Source: Taudactylus pleione (Eukaryota > Chordata > Amphibia > Anura > Myobatrachidae). Taken from it: 64,000 nt of DNA. Numbering within the stretch: the first letter of the stretch is position 1; every line of letters starts with the position of its first letter. The position numbers and the translations under genes were made by a program. Under the pieces are notes generated by a model. It searched no databases. It was not told where the DNA came from and worked only from the letters and a program-made list of their open reading frames with translations. The stretch lies in the NCBI GenBank assembly GCA_031769625.1, contig JAUIMM010000602.1, positions 620,001 to 684,000 on the forward strand, given 5' to 3'. This document shows positions 23,039-34,798 of the stretch, one piece after another.

Positions 23039-24587
23039 ATGTCTGATGAGGAGAATGAGCGTTCTGTGGCTCCTGTGTTGTTTTCCTGCCGACGCTGCTC
23101 GGCAGGAGTTGACGGGGTGGATTTGTCTCAGGACGGTCTGTGCGGGCGGTGCCAGTTGGTACCTGGACCCTCTAAACCCCCGGTGGCGCAGGATCCTCCG
23201 TGGGTGATGTTTATGCAAGTGCTGGCGTCGATCGCGGACCGGCTTGCGGTCCCGACTGCAGCCCCTTCTAGGGCGTTGCCCCAGCCTACCATCCCCCGTT
23301 CCCCATGTGTGACGCGTCTGGTGCAGTCTCCTCCCGGGTCTCAGACTGTGGGTCCTTATGCGGGTTTGCCTGTATTTGTGCAATCCCACACGGTACCGCA
23401 GCAGTCGATGGTACCCTTTCAGGGGTATCCTCAGGCGGTACCCCCTCCCTGGGTGGATGTCCTCTCCAGCTCTGTTCAGAGCCTGGCGGCTTCGTCATCG
23501 GCCTTTCAAAATATGTTGCACAGTGATTTGCCCCCATGGGCATCCAAGCGACCCGTTCCGGCTTCACTGGCGGCTCAGTTCACGGACACGGACGTGTCTT
23601 CGGATGCCGGGGAGATCCATGAGGACTCTGACTCGGATGCCGGGGCCCAGGAGGTGGAGGATAAGTCTTCCATTAATGTTCCGGCATTGGTTAGGACGGT
23701 GCGGGCCATCCTTCACATTGAGGAGGATGTGCCGGCCCCCAGGTCAAAGTACCCAAATTTTAAGAAGACCAAAAGTAGCTTCGACGGTTATTCCCCTGTC
23801 CGACCAGTTATCGGATCATATGGCAGGGGCCTGGCAGTTGCCCAGCAAGAGGCTCCAACCGCAGAAGCGGTTGACTTCAAACTATCCGTTTCCTGAGGCT
23901 CATTGCAGGAAGTGGGAAACTCCGCCTGCGGTGGATTCCCACGTTACCAGCTTAATTAAAAGCGCTACGCTGCCTTTGAAGTCTATCTCCTCCCTGAAAG
24001 ATCCCACGGACAGGAAAGTGGAGACTTGTTTAAAGTCTATCTACTCTCTCTCGGGGGCGGTAGCCCGTCCGTCCATGGCCATCTCTTGGGTGGCTAAGGC
24101 CATCGAAAGCTGGGGCAACGCTTTGGAGGATACCTTTCCGGAGGATGCTCCGGAGATCCAGAGAGCGTTGATAGGACAAATGAGGGAAGCGGCTTCCTAC
24201 ATTGGGGAAGCATCGTTAGATGCAAGCCTGCTGACCTCTTGGGTGTCGGCTGCAGCGGTGTCGGCGCGTCGGTCCTTGTGGCTGAGATCTTGGAGAGCTG
24301 ACGCTGACTCCAAAAAGGGACTGGAGGCCTTACCTTTTAATGGGGAATTGCTTTTTGGTCCAGACTTGGACAAAATTGTGGACACTCTGGCTAAGTCTAA
24401 ATCAGCCTTCCTCCCTTCGGCTTCTGCACCTACCAAGGTACGGAACTCTGCCTTTCGGGTTCAGGGCAAGGCCAAAGGTCAGTCCTTCCCGAGGCAGTCG
24501 GCGACCAAGGCCGCTTCTAAGCCCAAGAAGCAGGCCTGGAATGCCAGGCGCCCTTCTTCCAAGCAGGAAGATAAACCTTCTGCCTGA
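23039..24587 (+). pseudogene. DIRS ORF1 (Gag-like), one frameshift
   Basis: ATG at 23039 (MSDEENERSVAPVLFSCRRC) opens a Gag-like protein with a CxxC...CGRC cysteine pair, a proline-rich middle and an acidic segment. Near 23785 the frame changes; continuation in the next frame reads KRLTSNYPFPEAHCRKWETP, then LLFGPDLDKIVDTL and a basic tail ending at 24587. DIRS ORF1 is thought to be a structural nucleic-acid-binding protein. The start is supported by the homologous MSESVDD start in copy D3 (39532, minus). Confidence 0.85.
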
Positions 24588-26493
24588 TGGGACGGGCCTC
24601 CCTCTGGGGGACCCCAGAGTGGGAGGCCGACAATTTATTCTATTTGCCCAGTGCTGGCACAATACCACCACGGATGCCTGGGTTCGAGAAGTGGTCTCCC
24701 AGGGGTACGCCCTGTCTTTTCGGCACAAACCGCCCCACCAGTTTTTCTGCATGAGTCCTTCTCAGGATACGACCAAGACTTTACAGATTCAGGAAGCTAT
24801 AGAGTCCTTGCTGAAAGCAGGGGTCATTGTTCCCGTTCCTCAATTACAACGAGGGACGGGGTACTATTCTTCTCTGTTTCTGGTGCAGAAACCCAATGGT
24901 TCTCATCGCCCTATCCTCAACTTGAAGTCTCTGAACAAATTCCTCAGAGTTCCCAAGTTCAGGATGGAGACGTTATGTTCCATCATTCTGGCGATGGAAC
25001 CGGGGGATTACATGGTGTCCCTGGATATCCAGGACGCCTACCTCCATGTTCCAATAGCACCTTCGCACCAGCGGTATCTCAGGTTCGCTATCCTTCAACA
25101 CCACTATCAGTTCCGGGCGCTACCCTTTGGTCTCTCCACGGCACCGATGGTGTTCACTAAGATTATGGCGGTCATGGTCGCACATCTTCGGAACCAGAAT
25201 GTACGGCTGCTGCCGTATCTGGACGACCTCCTGTTGCTGGCAAGCTCCCCGGAGGTACTGCTTCAACATCTCCACCTGACGATCGCTTGCCTGCAAGCGC
25301 ACGGGTGGCTGATAAATTGGAAAAAGTCCTCCCTGATTCCATCTCAGCGGATGGTTCATTTGGGAGCCTTGCTGGATTCTCGTCAGCAAAGGATCTTCCT
25401 GACCCCGGAGAAGGTCTCCTCACTGCAGCTGCGGTTACACAGTTGCCTGAGCAGTTGCCGCCTGTCGGTCCATTCGGCTATGAGAGTTCTGGGCTCCATG
25501 GTGTCAACATTCGACATGGTGGAATTTGCCCAGTTCCATTCCCGGCCCCTGCAGGGGCTGATTCTATCGGAATGGAACGGGTTACCTCACCGGATCCGCT
25601 CTCAGTTGCTGTTGTCCCCGGAGGTTCGGTAGTCTTTGGCTTGGTGGCTTCAGACAGCTCATCTGGTCAAGGGGCACCCCGTTTGGATCCCGGACTGGGT
25701 CCTGCTCACGATGGATGCCAGTCTTCGGGGTTGGGGGGCAGTGACCGGCTCGTTGTCACTTCAGGGTCGTTGGTCTGCGGAAGAAGCTCTTCTTCCCATC
25801 AACATTCTGGAACTGCGGGCAGTATACAGGGCCCTGCAGTCGTCCGGTCCCGCTCTTCACGGAAGGGCGGTTCAGGTGCAGTCCGACAATGCCACCACAG
25901 TGGCGTATATCAACCACGAAGGAGGAACTCGCAGTCGGGCAGCGATGTTGGAGGTGTCTCGCATCCTTGCTTGGGCGGAGTGTCACATTCCAGCGATCTC
26001 GGCAGTCTTCATTCCCGGAGTCCTCAATTGGGAGGCAGACTTCCTCAGCCGTCACGAAGTGCATTCCGGGGAATGGTCGCTTTACCCAGAGGTGTTTCAG
26101 CTACTCGTGGACAGGTGGGGGCTGCCGGAGCTGGACTTGATGGCCTCCCATCACAATCACAAGTTGCCCGTTTACGGGTCAAGGACAAGAGACGCAGGCG
26201 CCAGTCTGGTAGACGCGCTGTCGGTGAATTGGACGTTTCACCTGGCGTATCTGTTTCCTCCGACATCCCTACTTCCTCGGGTTCTGCGGAAATTCAAGCA
26301 GGACGGCGGCACGCTCGTGCTGGTCGCTCCGGCGTGGCCCAGACGTCCTCGGTACGCCGATCTGAGGTGCCTCTCCATCGACGCTCCGTACCTTCTCCCT
26401 CAGCGTCGGGACCTGTTGACTCAAGGGCCCTGCCTTTACCTGGATCTGGGTCGGCTGTCTTTGATGGAGTGGCTCTTGAGACAGCCGTCTTAA
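24571..26493 (+). pseudogene. DIRS ORF2: reverse transcriptase, RNase H, methyltransferase-like; one stop
   Basis: Continuous frame except an in-frame TAG at 25630-25632. Domains in order: RT with VSLDIQDAYLHVPI, FRALPFGLSTAP and LPYLDDLLLLAS (catalytic aspartates present); RNase H with LTMDASLRGWGAV, INILELRAV and VQSDNATTVAYIN and HxWEADFLSR-like end (NWEADFLSR); then the methyltransferase-like domain LDLMASHHNHKLP to LVAPAWPRRPR. No obvious ATG at the start; overlaps the end of ORF1 in another frame. RT and RNase H copy the element RNA into a circular cDNA. The single stop looks like a CAG to TAG change. Confidence 0.9.
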
Positions 26494-27577
26494 GGTCTCG
26501 GGGTTTCTCCAGTTCGGTCATTGGTACCATGCTTAGGGCACGCAAGCCTGCTTCCGCACGGATTTACCACAGGGTGTGGCGCACTTATTTTCAGTGGTGC
26601 GAATCCAGAAGCTATGATCATCAGGTGTTCCGGGTTTCCAGAATCTTGGAGTTCCTTCAATCAGGTTTGGACCTCGGCTTATGCCTTGCCTCTCTGAAGG
26701 TTCATGTGTCTGCTTTGTCCGTGTGGTTTCAACGACGGATTGCCACACTGCCAGATGTTCACACCTTTTTCCAGGGTGTTCTCAGGATCCAGCCTCCCTT
26801 CGTGCCTCCGGTGGCTCCTTGGGACTTGGCGGTGATGTTACGGGTCTTGCAGGGTCCTCCTTTTGAGCCTCTTCAGTCGGTGGAACTCAAGTGGCTGACG
26901 TTTAAGACCGTTTTTCTCCTGGCAATTGCTTCTGCCAGGAGGGTGTTGGAATGGGGGGCGCTCTCCTGTCGCCCTCCTTTCCTGATTTTTCACCAGCATA
27001 GAGCGGTGCTCCACACTTGTCCTGAGTTTTTGCCCAAAGTGGTCTCGAAGTTCCACATTAATCAGGAACTTGTTGTGCCAGCTTTTCAGTCACCTGACCT
27101 TTCAGCTGGTGAGGCTTCCTTAGATGTAGTCCGGGCACTTAGAATATATGTGAACTGGACTGCTGGGTTAGGAAGTCGGATTCATTGTTTGTCCTCTTCG
27201 GTTTTCACAAGAGGGGTTGGCCTGCCAACAAGCAAACGTTAGCCCGTTGGCTTCGTTCAGTTATTTGTGAGGCTTATGCGCAGGAGGGTTTACCTGTGCC
27301 AGCCTCTGTTAAGGCTCATTCCACTCGTTCCGTGGGTCCCTCTTGGGCTGCTAGACGTGGCGCCTCTGCTGTTCAGCTGTGTAAGGCGGCCACTTGGTCT
27401 TCAATTCAAACATTTTTGAGGTTCTATGTGTTTGACACCTTCGCCTCTCAGGATGCATCCTTTGGGCGCCGGGCCCTTAGTTTAACTGCTTTGGGACATC
27501 CCCAAGGTCAACCCTGTGGACCCCATATGGACCCTGAAGTAGAAAAGAACTTACCTTTGTTATCTCTGTTTCTATGA
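26430..27577 (+). pseudogene. DIRS tyrosine recombinase, one frameshift
   Basis: Overlaps the end of ORF2 in a different frame (VFDGVALETAVLRSRGFSSS). The catalytic domain has the first arginine in IASARRVLEW, then after a frame change near 27175 KGWPANKQTLARWL-type sequence, the His-Ser-Thr-Arg box and a tyrosine in FLRFY. All recombinase residues are present. It integrates the circular cDNA without a staggered cut, which fits the absence of a target duplication. Frame change is probably a one-base loss. Confidence 0.9.
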
Positions 27578-27590
27578 AGTCCACAGGGCG
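27505..27590. repeat. Internal complementary region of DIRS D2
   Basis: Contains ACCCTGTGGACCCC and GACCCTGAAGTAGAAAA (inverse of the left tip) followed by GAACTTACCTTTGTTATCTC and TTTCTATGAAGTCCAC (inverse of the right tip). This is the template used to complete the ends during replication of DIRS elements. Confidence 0.9.
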
Positions 27591-27928
27591 CCCGCCCTGA
27601 CGCACCTGGCTTCAAATGGGCTGTGTGGCTGGTCACCGGTTTTCCGTCTCCCATTTCTGTGAGTATGGTTTCTTGTGTGTTCCAGTCTTCCTTCTCTCTG
27701 TTTCGTCTCCTCCTCCGGCCTTGGCTGCTTACCAACTGAGGTGCCTGTGGCTCGGGGGCGGGGTATAGAGGAGGACGGACCCAAGTGCATCCTGGGAGCA
27801 GCAAAGCTTTAACTGCGTGGTGCCCGTGGATCCAGATCCAGCTATACCCCAAGGTCAACCCTGTGGACCCTATGGACTTCGTAGAAACAGAGACAACAAA
27901 GGTAAGTTCTTACCATATCTCTTGTTTT

Positions 27929-28290
27929 TCGTTCACTCTCTCCCTTCTGTGTCACCCTTTTCTGTCAGCCCCTCCACCTATAGATTGTAAGCTCTAATGA
28001 GCAGGGCCCTCTTCCCTTTTGTGCTCTCGCTCCCCTGACCTATACTATCACCACCTCCCCAATAGTAACAGCGGCACCGAACCATTGGGCTCTGCCCGTG
28101 CTGCTACTGTGATTACTGTGACTGTAAGAGCTGCAGTGTTGTTATAGCTGGTGTCCCATGTGCTACAATGTTTTGTACTGTACGTTTTCTGTACTATTCC
28201 CTCGTTAGGCTTGCAATGTGTTCTGTTTATATACTGCATAAGGCACTGAGGATCCCATATAAATAACGGCTAATAATAATACTATTAGTG
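27929..28290 (+). mobile_element. CR1/L2-clade LINE fragment, part after the DIRS insertion
   Basis: Continues the LINE from 21837: ATTGTAAGCTCTAATGAGCA, GGGCCCTCTTCCC and a 3' end CATATAAATAACGGC followed by (TAA)n, the usual tail for this type of LINE. Confidence 0.75.
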
Positions 28291-28861
28291 AGTCCAAAAT
28301 GTCGAATTTGAATTTACAAACTATTGTGCAGCTACTTTATTACAATAATAACTGTACATACAGCAGATATGGCTCTTGCTGCACAGATAAAATACAACAC
28401 TACAGGATTACCAAGCAGATGGCATAGACCATGCCACGGTGACATGTGGTGAGTAACATTCCCCCAGCTTACACATTGCCCAGCTACTATCATGGGGAAG
28501 GAAACCACATAAGCCAGTGACACTGGGCAACCAGTCACTTCTCTCACACACACACTGGAGATATGGAAGCACAGTAGCTGTGTACACTAGCAGCATGTCC
28601 TGGCCACCGGTTACACTACTCACAGGTCTCCAGGTGGACACAAAGGTAGCAAATGGCAACAGTGCAATAGTCACTATATGTCCCTCTGGTCACACGCAGG
28701 TGCCACAGTCCCACTGTCAAGAGTCACACTACTATTATAGCCTGAATCATTCATTGTAGACAAACATTGGTGGAAGCACTGTGCAATAATTAGTGTGTGC
28801 TTATAGCTTTGTGTGTGTGTATGTATACATGGAGTTTGTTGTGATGTGTGAGTATACGGTT
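28291..28861. other. Unassigned intron sequence
   Basis: No feature recognised except a short GT-rich run near 28810-28825. Confidence 0.35.
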
Positions 28862-29640
28862 TTATAGTGTGGGGAGGAGACTGGTCAGATCTCTGGGCTG
28901 ATAACACACAGTGACATGATGTGAGGGGGAGAGCAGGAGCATAATAGGGGCTGATGGCTCCTGATGTATGAGATACAGCAGAGAGTGTGGGAGGAGACTG
29001 GTCAGATCTCTGGGCTGGTAACACACAGTGACATGATGTGAGGGGGAGAGCAGGAGCATAATAGGGGCTGATGGCTCCTGATGTATGAGATACAGCAGAG
29101 AGTGTGGGAGGAGACTGGTCAGATCTCTGGGCTGGTAACACACAGTGACATGATGTGAGGGGGAGAGCAGGAGCATAATAGGGGCTGATGGCTCCTGATG
29201 TATGAGATACAGCAGAGAGTGTGGGAGGAGACTGGTCAGATCTCTGGGCTGGTAACACACAGTGACATGATGTGAGGGGGAGAGCAGGAGCATAATAGGG
29301 GCTGATGGCTCCTGATGTATGAGATACACCAGAGAGTGTGGGGAGGGGACTGGTCAGATCTCTGGGCTGGTAACACACACACATGATGTGAGGAGGAGAG
29401 CAGGAGTATAATAGGGGCTGATGGCTCCTGATGTATGAGATACACCAGAGAGTGTGGGGAGGAGACTGGTCAGATCTCTGGACTGGTAACACACAGTGAC
29501 ATGATGTGAGGGGGAGAGCAGGAGTATAATAGGGACTGATGGCTCCTGATGTATGAGATACACCAGAGAGTGTAGGGAGGAGACTGGTAAGATCACTGGG
29601 CTGGTAACACACCATGACTTGATGCTCCTTCCACATAGGT
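28862..29640. repeat. 118-bp minisatellite, about 6.5 copies
   Basis: Units contain GGAGACTGGTCAGATCTCTG, GGCTGGTAACACACAGTGAC and GATGGCTCCTGATGTATGAG. It is the reverse complement of the array at 51180-52065. In both zinc-finger genes it lies in the intron after the acidic exon position and before the finger exon position. Confidence 0.95.
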
Positions 29641-29800
29641 GGATTGTTGTTTAGCTCGGGCATTACATACAATGTCCAGTGCACAACCCTCATTTGCCTG
29701 CGGGGAGATATAAACAGCCACCACGGTCACTGATTAGATTTCTCTAGGCAAATAAAAGGGCCTGCATTTATCAACAGACATTCCACATCTATGGAACAGA

Positions 29801-30300
29801 GGGCCTAATTCAGACCCGCTCGCAAGCGGGTCGATGTTAGCCCAGTGCGCATGCGCATGACGGAGGCGGCTCCGTCGTGCGCATGCTCGAGACCCGGATA
29901 CCGATGGGGAAGCTGTTGCTATGGGTCTCGCTACAAAGGGGGCGTGCTGTCGATGGTGAGTGCCAGCGCACCCCCTTTGGTGGGCGTGGCTGGCCAGATG
30001 GATATGCCTACCATCTGGGGCCGGCCCCACTGACATCACAAGTCATGTCAGTGGGAGTGCTTTCGGCTCTGATAGAGCCAAAAGCACTCTAGGGCTTGCG
30101 GCAACGAGACCCTACCACAAGGGTCTCGTCGCAAGCCCGATGGTCTTGATCATCGCGACCATCTTCCTGGCCGCTCGCTATAGCTGTGGGTAGTCACCCA
30201 CAGCTATACGAGCAGTCAGGAGGCCGCTCTAAAATTTCAGAGGGCCGGCCCTGATTCAGAGCGAGCGCTCTGTCAGAGCGTCCGGCTCTGAATCAGGGCC
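29801..30300. mobile_element. Hairpin-chain element, copy 3 (500 bp)
   Basis: Ends GGGCCTAATTCAG and inverse GGCCCTGATTCAG, with AGA on both sides (29798-29800, 30301-30303). Ten consecutive hairpins follow the same order as copies 1 and 6 but with different arm sequence, for example 30056-30088 and 30092-30138. No coding capacity. Confidence 0.88.
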
Positions 30301-30303
30301 AGA

Positions 30304-30890
30304 AAGTCTAAATAAAGGCAGCATTGGAGCACCACATATTCTTCACGTAAATACAGAGGCTATGGGCTTGCAGATCACTCGTGCACGGTGGTAGATGAAA
30401 ACCAATGGTGGTTTATTGTACCAAATGGGTGATATAGAGCACAGCACACTTCAGTAATACAATTCCACTTGGCAGTTCCCACAATGATTCCCTGGCAGAC
30501 TATCACCTCTTAGCCTAGGACCAAGGACTCATCTCTCCAGCCCTCAGAGTAATCCTCCTTTATCACCCTTCTAATACCCTCGGCAGTTCCTGCTCAGGGG
30601 AGTTACCAAAGGTTCAGATTGGTAGGGTGTTTGTACTATCCAGTCCCCACTACCTCCCCCAAGTGTCATCTCTCAGGTGATGCCCTGCTGGGTCCGACTC
30701 CTGACTCTCTGGCAATAGGGAGTAAACAGAAGGGACAATGATACCTTAATTCACTCAACCCTTGAGTGTCAACTGTGGAGGGAGAATTTAACCTGTGAAG
30801 TGCTTTTACAAGGAGATGTCACACAGGGCCAGTGTTAGGCACCTCCTGCAAACTGTAAATTTGTCCCCTCATATAGTTAGCATTCTCATA
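30304..30890. other. Unassigned intron sequence, possibly an LTR remnant
   Basis: Contains GGTGGTTTATTGTACC and GGGCTTGCAGATCACTCGTG; the latter partly recurs at 33504 (GGGGTTGCAGATCACTAGGG). This could be the edge of an LTR, but no second end was found. Confidence 0.3.
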
Positions 30891-31250
30891 TTTCTAATAC
30901 AGCAGCAAATGGTTCCAATGGTAAAGTCTCTAACTACAAAGTGTGAGGTGATAGGTTTGAATCCCAGGATTGACTGAATTTTAAATTAAGGAGAATGTGA
31001 AGTAGCTTCATATAGTTAGAAGTCACAGGTTTCTAATGTAGTAGCGACGGGCTACTACATTGGTAAGGTGACTGACTGCAAAGTATGAGGTGCTACGTTT
31101 GAATCCCTTTTAGGACTGTATTTTAAATTACAGAGAATGTAAAGTAGCTTCATATAGTTAGAATGCACAGGCTCCATCGTAGCAGCAAATTGCTCTATAG
31201 GTATGTTGTCTAACTGCAAAGTAGAGGTGACAGGTTAGAGTCCAAACTAT
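30891..31250 (+). repeat. Tandem tRNA-Cys-like SINE units (2.5 copies, about 140 bp each)
   Basis: Units start near 30891, 31030 and 31171. Each has a GGTAAGGTGACTGACTGCAAAG-like region (anticodon position GCA, as in tRNA-Cys; written here only in part), a B box GGTTTGAATCC-type, and a tail AGTAGCTTCATATAGTTAGA. The third unit is interrupted at 31251 by hairpin-family copy 4 and resumes after 31849 (AGTATTTTAAATTG matches the other units). Confidence 0.7.
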
Positions 31251-31849
31251 GGGCCTGATTCAGAGCCGTTCGCTATTTGTGGTCGTTCGTTCAAAAACAA
31301 GGGGTGGCTATTCAAATGATCCGTTCGCAAATTGCAGTCTGTTCCCACCTCTAAGTCTGAACGAGCGAGCAAAACATACGCTCGTTTATTTGATAAAAAC
31401 GCCCCCTGGCCGCACGCACCATACGTCATGTCCGCTATTTATTAGATTAATCGAGTACATCGTACAGCGTATGAACTGCTCGCTATTCTTGTGGTTGGTG
31501 TTTTCAACCGCTATTTTGCGAGCAGTTCTGAGTTAAAAAAAACCAAGTGACGTGGTCAATGACGCTGCTGTATTAATTATGCACTCCCTTAAAACGCCTG
31601 TTTTGACCTTTAAGCACGCCTGCGTTCGGATCTCCACTCCCCGTTTTCAAGCACCTTCCCCTGTTACCACCCACATACGCCTCATTCTGTCACTCAAAAT
31701 AGCAGGCCCTCGCTATATTGCGTACCAACGATTTTCGGCCACACTGACTGGTTCGCGCATGCGTACTAAAAACCGTATGCATGCGCAGATGTGCGAACAT
31801 CGCTCGGAACGAGCGTACTGCCGCTAGCGAGTGGCTCTGAATGAGGGCC
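31251..31849. mobile_element. Hairpin-family element, copy 4 (599 bp), inside the third SINE-like unit
   Basis: Ends GGGCCTGATTCAG and inverse GGCCCTCATTCAG; flanks TAT and AAT, close to a 3-bp duplication. Interior is homologous to copy 2 and mostly not palindromic apart from a long imperfect hairpin (about 31470-31530) and one at 31753-31800. Confidence 0.82.
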
Positions 31850-32162
31850 AATGTCAGTATTTTAAATTGTGAAGGGGGATGTGAAAAGACAGAGAGAGGA
31901 GATGCCAGGACTGCCAAGGGAGCGGGAAAGGCGCCGGGCTACTCTCTGCAATGCATACACCACTTACCACATTGTGCCGGCCTTGATGTCACATTTCCCT
32001 CACAGGTACATCTGGTATGATCTATTCCTAAGGGCATAGGGATACACATTCTGTATGGAAACTTCTAGCACCTAATGTCACATGGCAACACATAACCATA
32101 AATGTAAATACAACATCATACTATCAGTAAAGGGCTGGCAGAATCACCAGGGTATGAAGTAA

Positions 32163-32718
32163 TTAACCACTTAACTGACGATTTTTTTTCCAAAAACTGA
32201 TTCAAAATTGTCGTTTTCTTTTTTGAGTGAATTAGGTGAGGAACATCCATTTGAACTTATCCAAAATAGTTTAACAAAAAAAAAAAAAAAGGAAGATGTA
32301 TTTTTTAAAGATCTGTTAAAAAAAATAATTGTTTTTTCAAATATCAAAACATCGGAACCACAATCAGACCATCGCGAAGTTCAATTTGAGGCTGGATACA
32401 GGAACCAGGTATGTCAGGGGCATAAGGGCGGAGGATAACTTACCTTTTCCCCAGCGGCTGCTCTGTTCTGCAAGTGCTGGGTAGGGGGTCCTGCTTTGCT
32501 GACCGACCAGCAGTGATCGGAAGCACAGCAGACACACGGGGAGAGGATGCTGGCAAGCAGAGGGACCAGAAGGTCCCTCTGAGAGCAGCAGCTGCGGGAC
32601 TATTCTCTTCCTGCAGCCGCCCTCATGTTTATCTGACTGGACGAAATTTAGGTCCAGTACAGATAAAGAACTGCCTGGTGTGGTCAGAAAATTATGACCA
32701 TGCCAGGCAAGTGGTTAA
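32163..32718. mobile_element. Candidate TTAA-type MITE
   Basis: Left edge TTAACCACTTAACTGAC and right edge GCCAGGCAAGTGGTTAA are imperfect inverse repeats bordered by TTAA on both sides. This suits Kolobok- or piggyBac-type non-autonomous transposons; the family is not proven. Confidence 0.55.
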
Positions 32719-33825
32719 AGAACACTGGGCTAAAAAGTTCAGTCTAGGTAGGGTTTGGAATAAGGCGTTGTAACTTTAGTCACCTACACAATTCCGGTTT
32801 CTTTACTTTCCTCCCCCACTGAGTCCGTGTGCTCAGCCCAAACTTACTGGTGTTATAACCACACCTGGGTCAGAAGGCCATGCTACCTGAGGAGCCTAGT
32901 GCATGGCCTATTGGATCTGGTGGAATTATGATTAGCAGGTCACAATTTTTGCGCCCTGCACCAGATTCCTAATTAAATATCTCTGGTAGCAAATAACTTT
33001 AGGCCCAAAACACACTTGTAAATGGCCGCCCCCCTCCCACTCCTGACTTCCAGGCTGATCATTGATCCACTCTTTGAGCTATAGCCTGCCACAGGCATCC
33101 ATAAGCTTCACCATTGGATGTCTTCACAAGCAACTTTAAAAGGACTCCTAAGGATGTTTTAGGCATAACAGGGCTCCTTCATCCACAGTCTCCACTTTTG
33201 TAGGGTCTATGTGGTGCCCTCACCACTTACGTGGTGCCATCTTTGCTGTGAGGCTACTATCCACCAGCAATTTGCTTGTTTCACAGCCTGGCCCCTGGCA
33301 ATGTGGCTCTCAGACGTCTCCTGGTACTGCCGAGTGTGCAGACGACCTCTACTCCAGCCAGTACCATGACAGCTCTTTTGTGCCATTTTAGAACCCATTC
33401 AGTGTGTGTTCTGTTGGTGCTGTCTCCATTCTGCTGTGATTCTTGCTGCCAAGCTTTTAACTTAAGTAATCCCACTGCTGCCACCAAATGTGATGACATG
33501 GGGTTGCAGATCACTAGGGTTTGGAACAAGGCGTTGTTACTTTGTCCCCTACACAATTCCGGTTTCTTTACATAGTACTATGTCCATATTTTGCGAGCAG
33601 TTCTGAGTTATGTGCATGTCCCGCATGTTGGGCACAGACAACACATGTGACAGCGCGCACTGGCTGTCTGGACATTTTCTCACTGCTGCTAAGATGACTA
33701 TCACACCATCAGCAAGTGGTAGCCTTACTACAAGCCATGTGGCTCCCAGCACAACTCTCAGTCAGTAACTGTCAGGCACGCACGAGTAGGAGAATGGGAT
33801 GTTTGTAATTACGGTTATATTTTGT
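32719..33825. other. Unassigned; direct repeat pair about 0.77 kb apart
   Basis: The segments at 32753-32812 and 33519-33571 are near-identical (GTTTGGAA-AAGGCGTTGT, ACACAATTCCGGTTTCTTTA). They could border an inserted or duplicated piece; the intervening 0.7 kb has no recognised coding sequence. Confidence 0.5.
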
Positions 33826-34200
33826 TCTCTGGTACCATCTGAGGGACACTGGACCGTGGGTAGCAGAGAGGCTGGCACTTATTAGACTAGTAAACCTTTA
33901 AGATGGTAGCTCCTCCCCTCTGCAACTTCTTTGTCATCAGTACAATTTCAAAAGTAGCGATAAACCAAGGGGAAACAACACAGTGTAAATTACAAACCAG
34001 CAAGAAACAACCAATAAAACAACGGAGCATAACGGTGGGAATATGGTGTCAGATGGAATCAGAGAAAAGGATGTAAATGTTATTACACTATTCCTGTTTT
34101 CTCTTTCATCCAATCTGGGGGACACTGGACCATGGAAAGCTCAAAAGCTGCCCATAGGGGAGGGTACGCTTACACAAACAAAATGTGTTCTGTCTGAAAC
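33826..34200. other. Possible end fragment of another DIRS-like family
   Basis: CTGAGGGACACTGGACCGTG (33838) and CTGGGGGACACTGGACCATG (34115) are near-identical, each following a T/C-rich run; a GCTCCTCCCCTC stretch sits between. The layout recalls DIRS ends with a different terminal sequence. Weak. Confidence 0.3.
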
Positions 34201-34798
34201 CAGCGTCCTTGGATGTGAAACCCGGAAACGGTAACAGATCAGGAAGGTGTGGGCAGAGAACCAGGTGACAATTATTACACCATGAGTCTTCTCTGTTTGC
34301 TTAGTGCTGGCCTGTATTCCAGATATGGAGATCATTAAAGGTGATTGTAAAAGTGTCCAATGAGAGATTATTCTGATTTCCATCACCCTTGAGTGGAACC
34401 ACACTCAGATAATGAGAGATATGGTAAGAATGTACCTTTGTTATCTCTCTTTCCTAGAAGTCCGTAGGGTCCACAAGGAGATCTTGGGGTATAGGTGATG
34501 ATAGTCTCACCCGGGCACCACGCAGTTAAATTTTTCTCCCAGGATGCACAGGGTCTCCTTCCTATACCCCGCTCCTGGGCCAGAGGCACCTCAGTTTCAT
34601 AGCAAGCCAAAGGCCGGAGGAGGATAAAAGAGAGAAGTCTGAAGCACTCTTGAATCATTCTCACACAGAAGGAGATGGAAAACCGGTGACCAGAGCGAAG
34701 CCCATCTGAAGCACAGATGCGTCAGGATGGGTGCCCTGTGGACTCTATGGACTTCGAGGAAAGATATCAAGTTCTTACCATATCTCTAATTTTCCTCT

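Larger units (their letters stand above)
21838..27928 (+). mobile_element. DIRS-type retrotransposon copy D2, full length (6.1 kb)
   Basis: Left terminal repeat begins CTACTTCAGGGTCCATAGGG; the right one ends with its inverse plus GTAAGTTCTTACCATATCTC and TTGTTTT. About 140 bp of the ends are near-perfect inverse copies. An internal complementary region (27505-27590) joins the inverse of the left tip to the inverse of the right tip. Gag-like ORF, RT-RNase H-methyltransferase ORF and tyrosine recombinase ORF are in the standard order and overlap. Only one stop and two frame changes were seen. No target duplication, as expected for tyrosine-recombinase insertion; it split a LINE. Confidence 0.94.

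Noticed and set aside
30930..31010. A functional tRNA-Cys gene
   Set aside because: Acceptor and D arms do not pair, and the unit is repeated with divergence; a SINE head is more likely.
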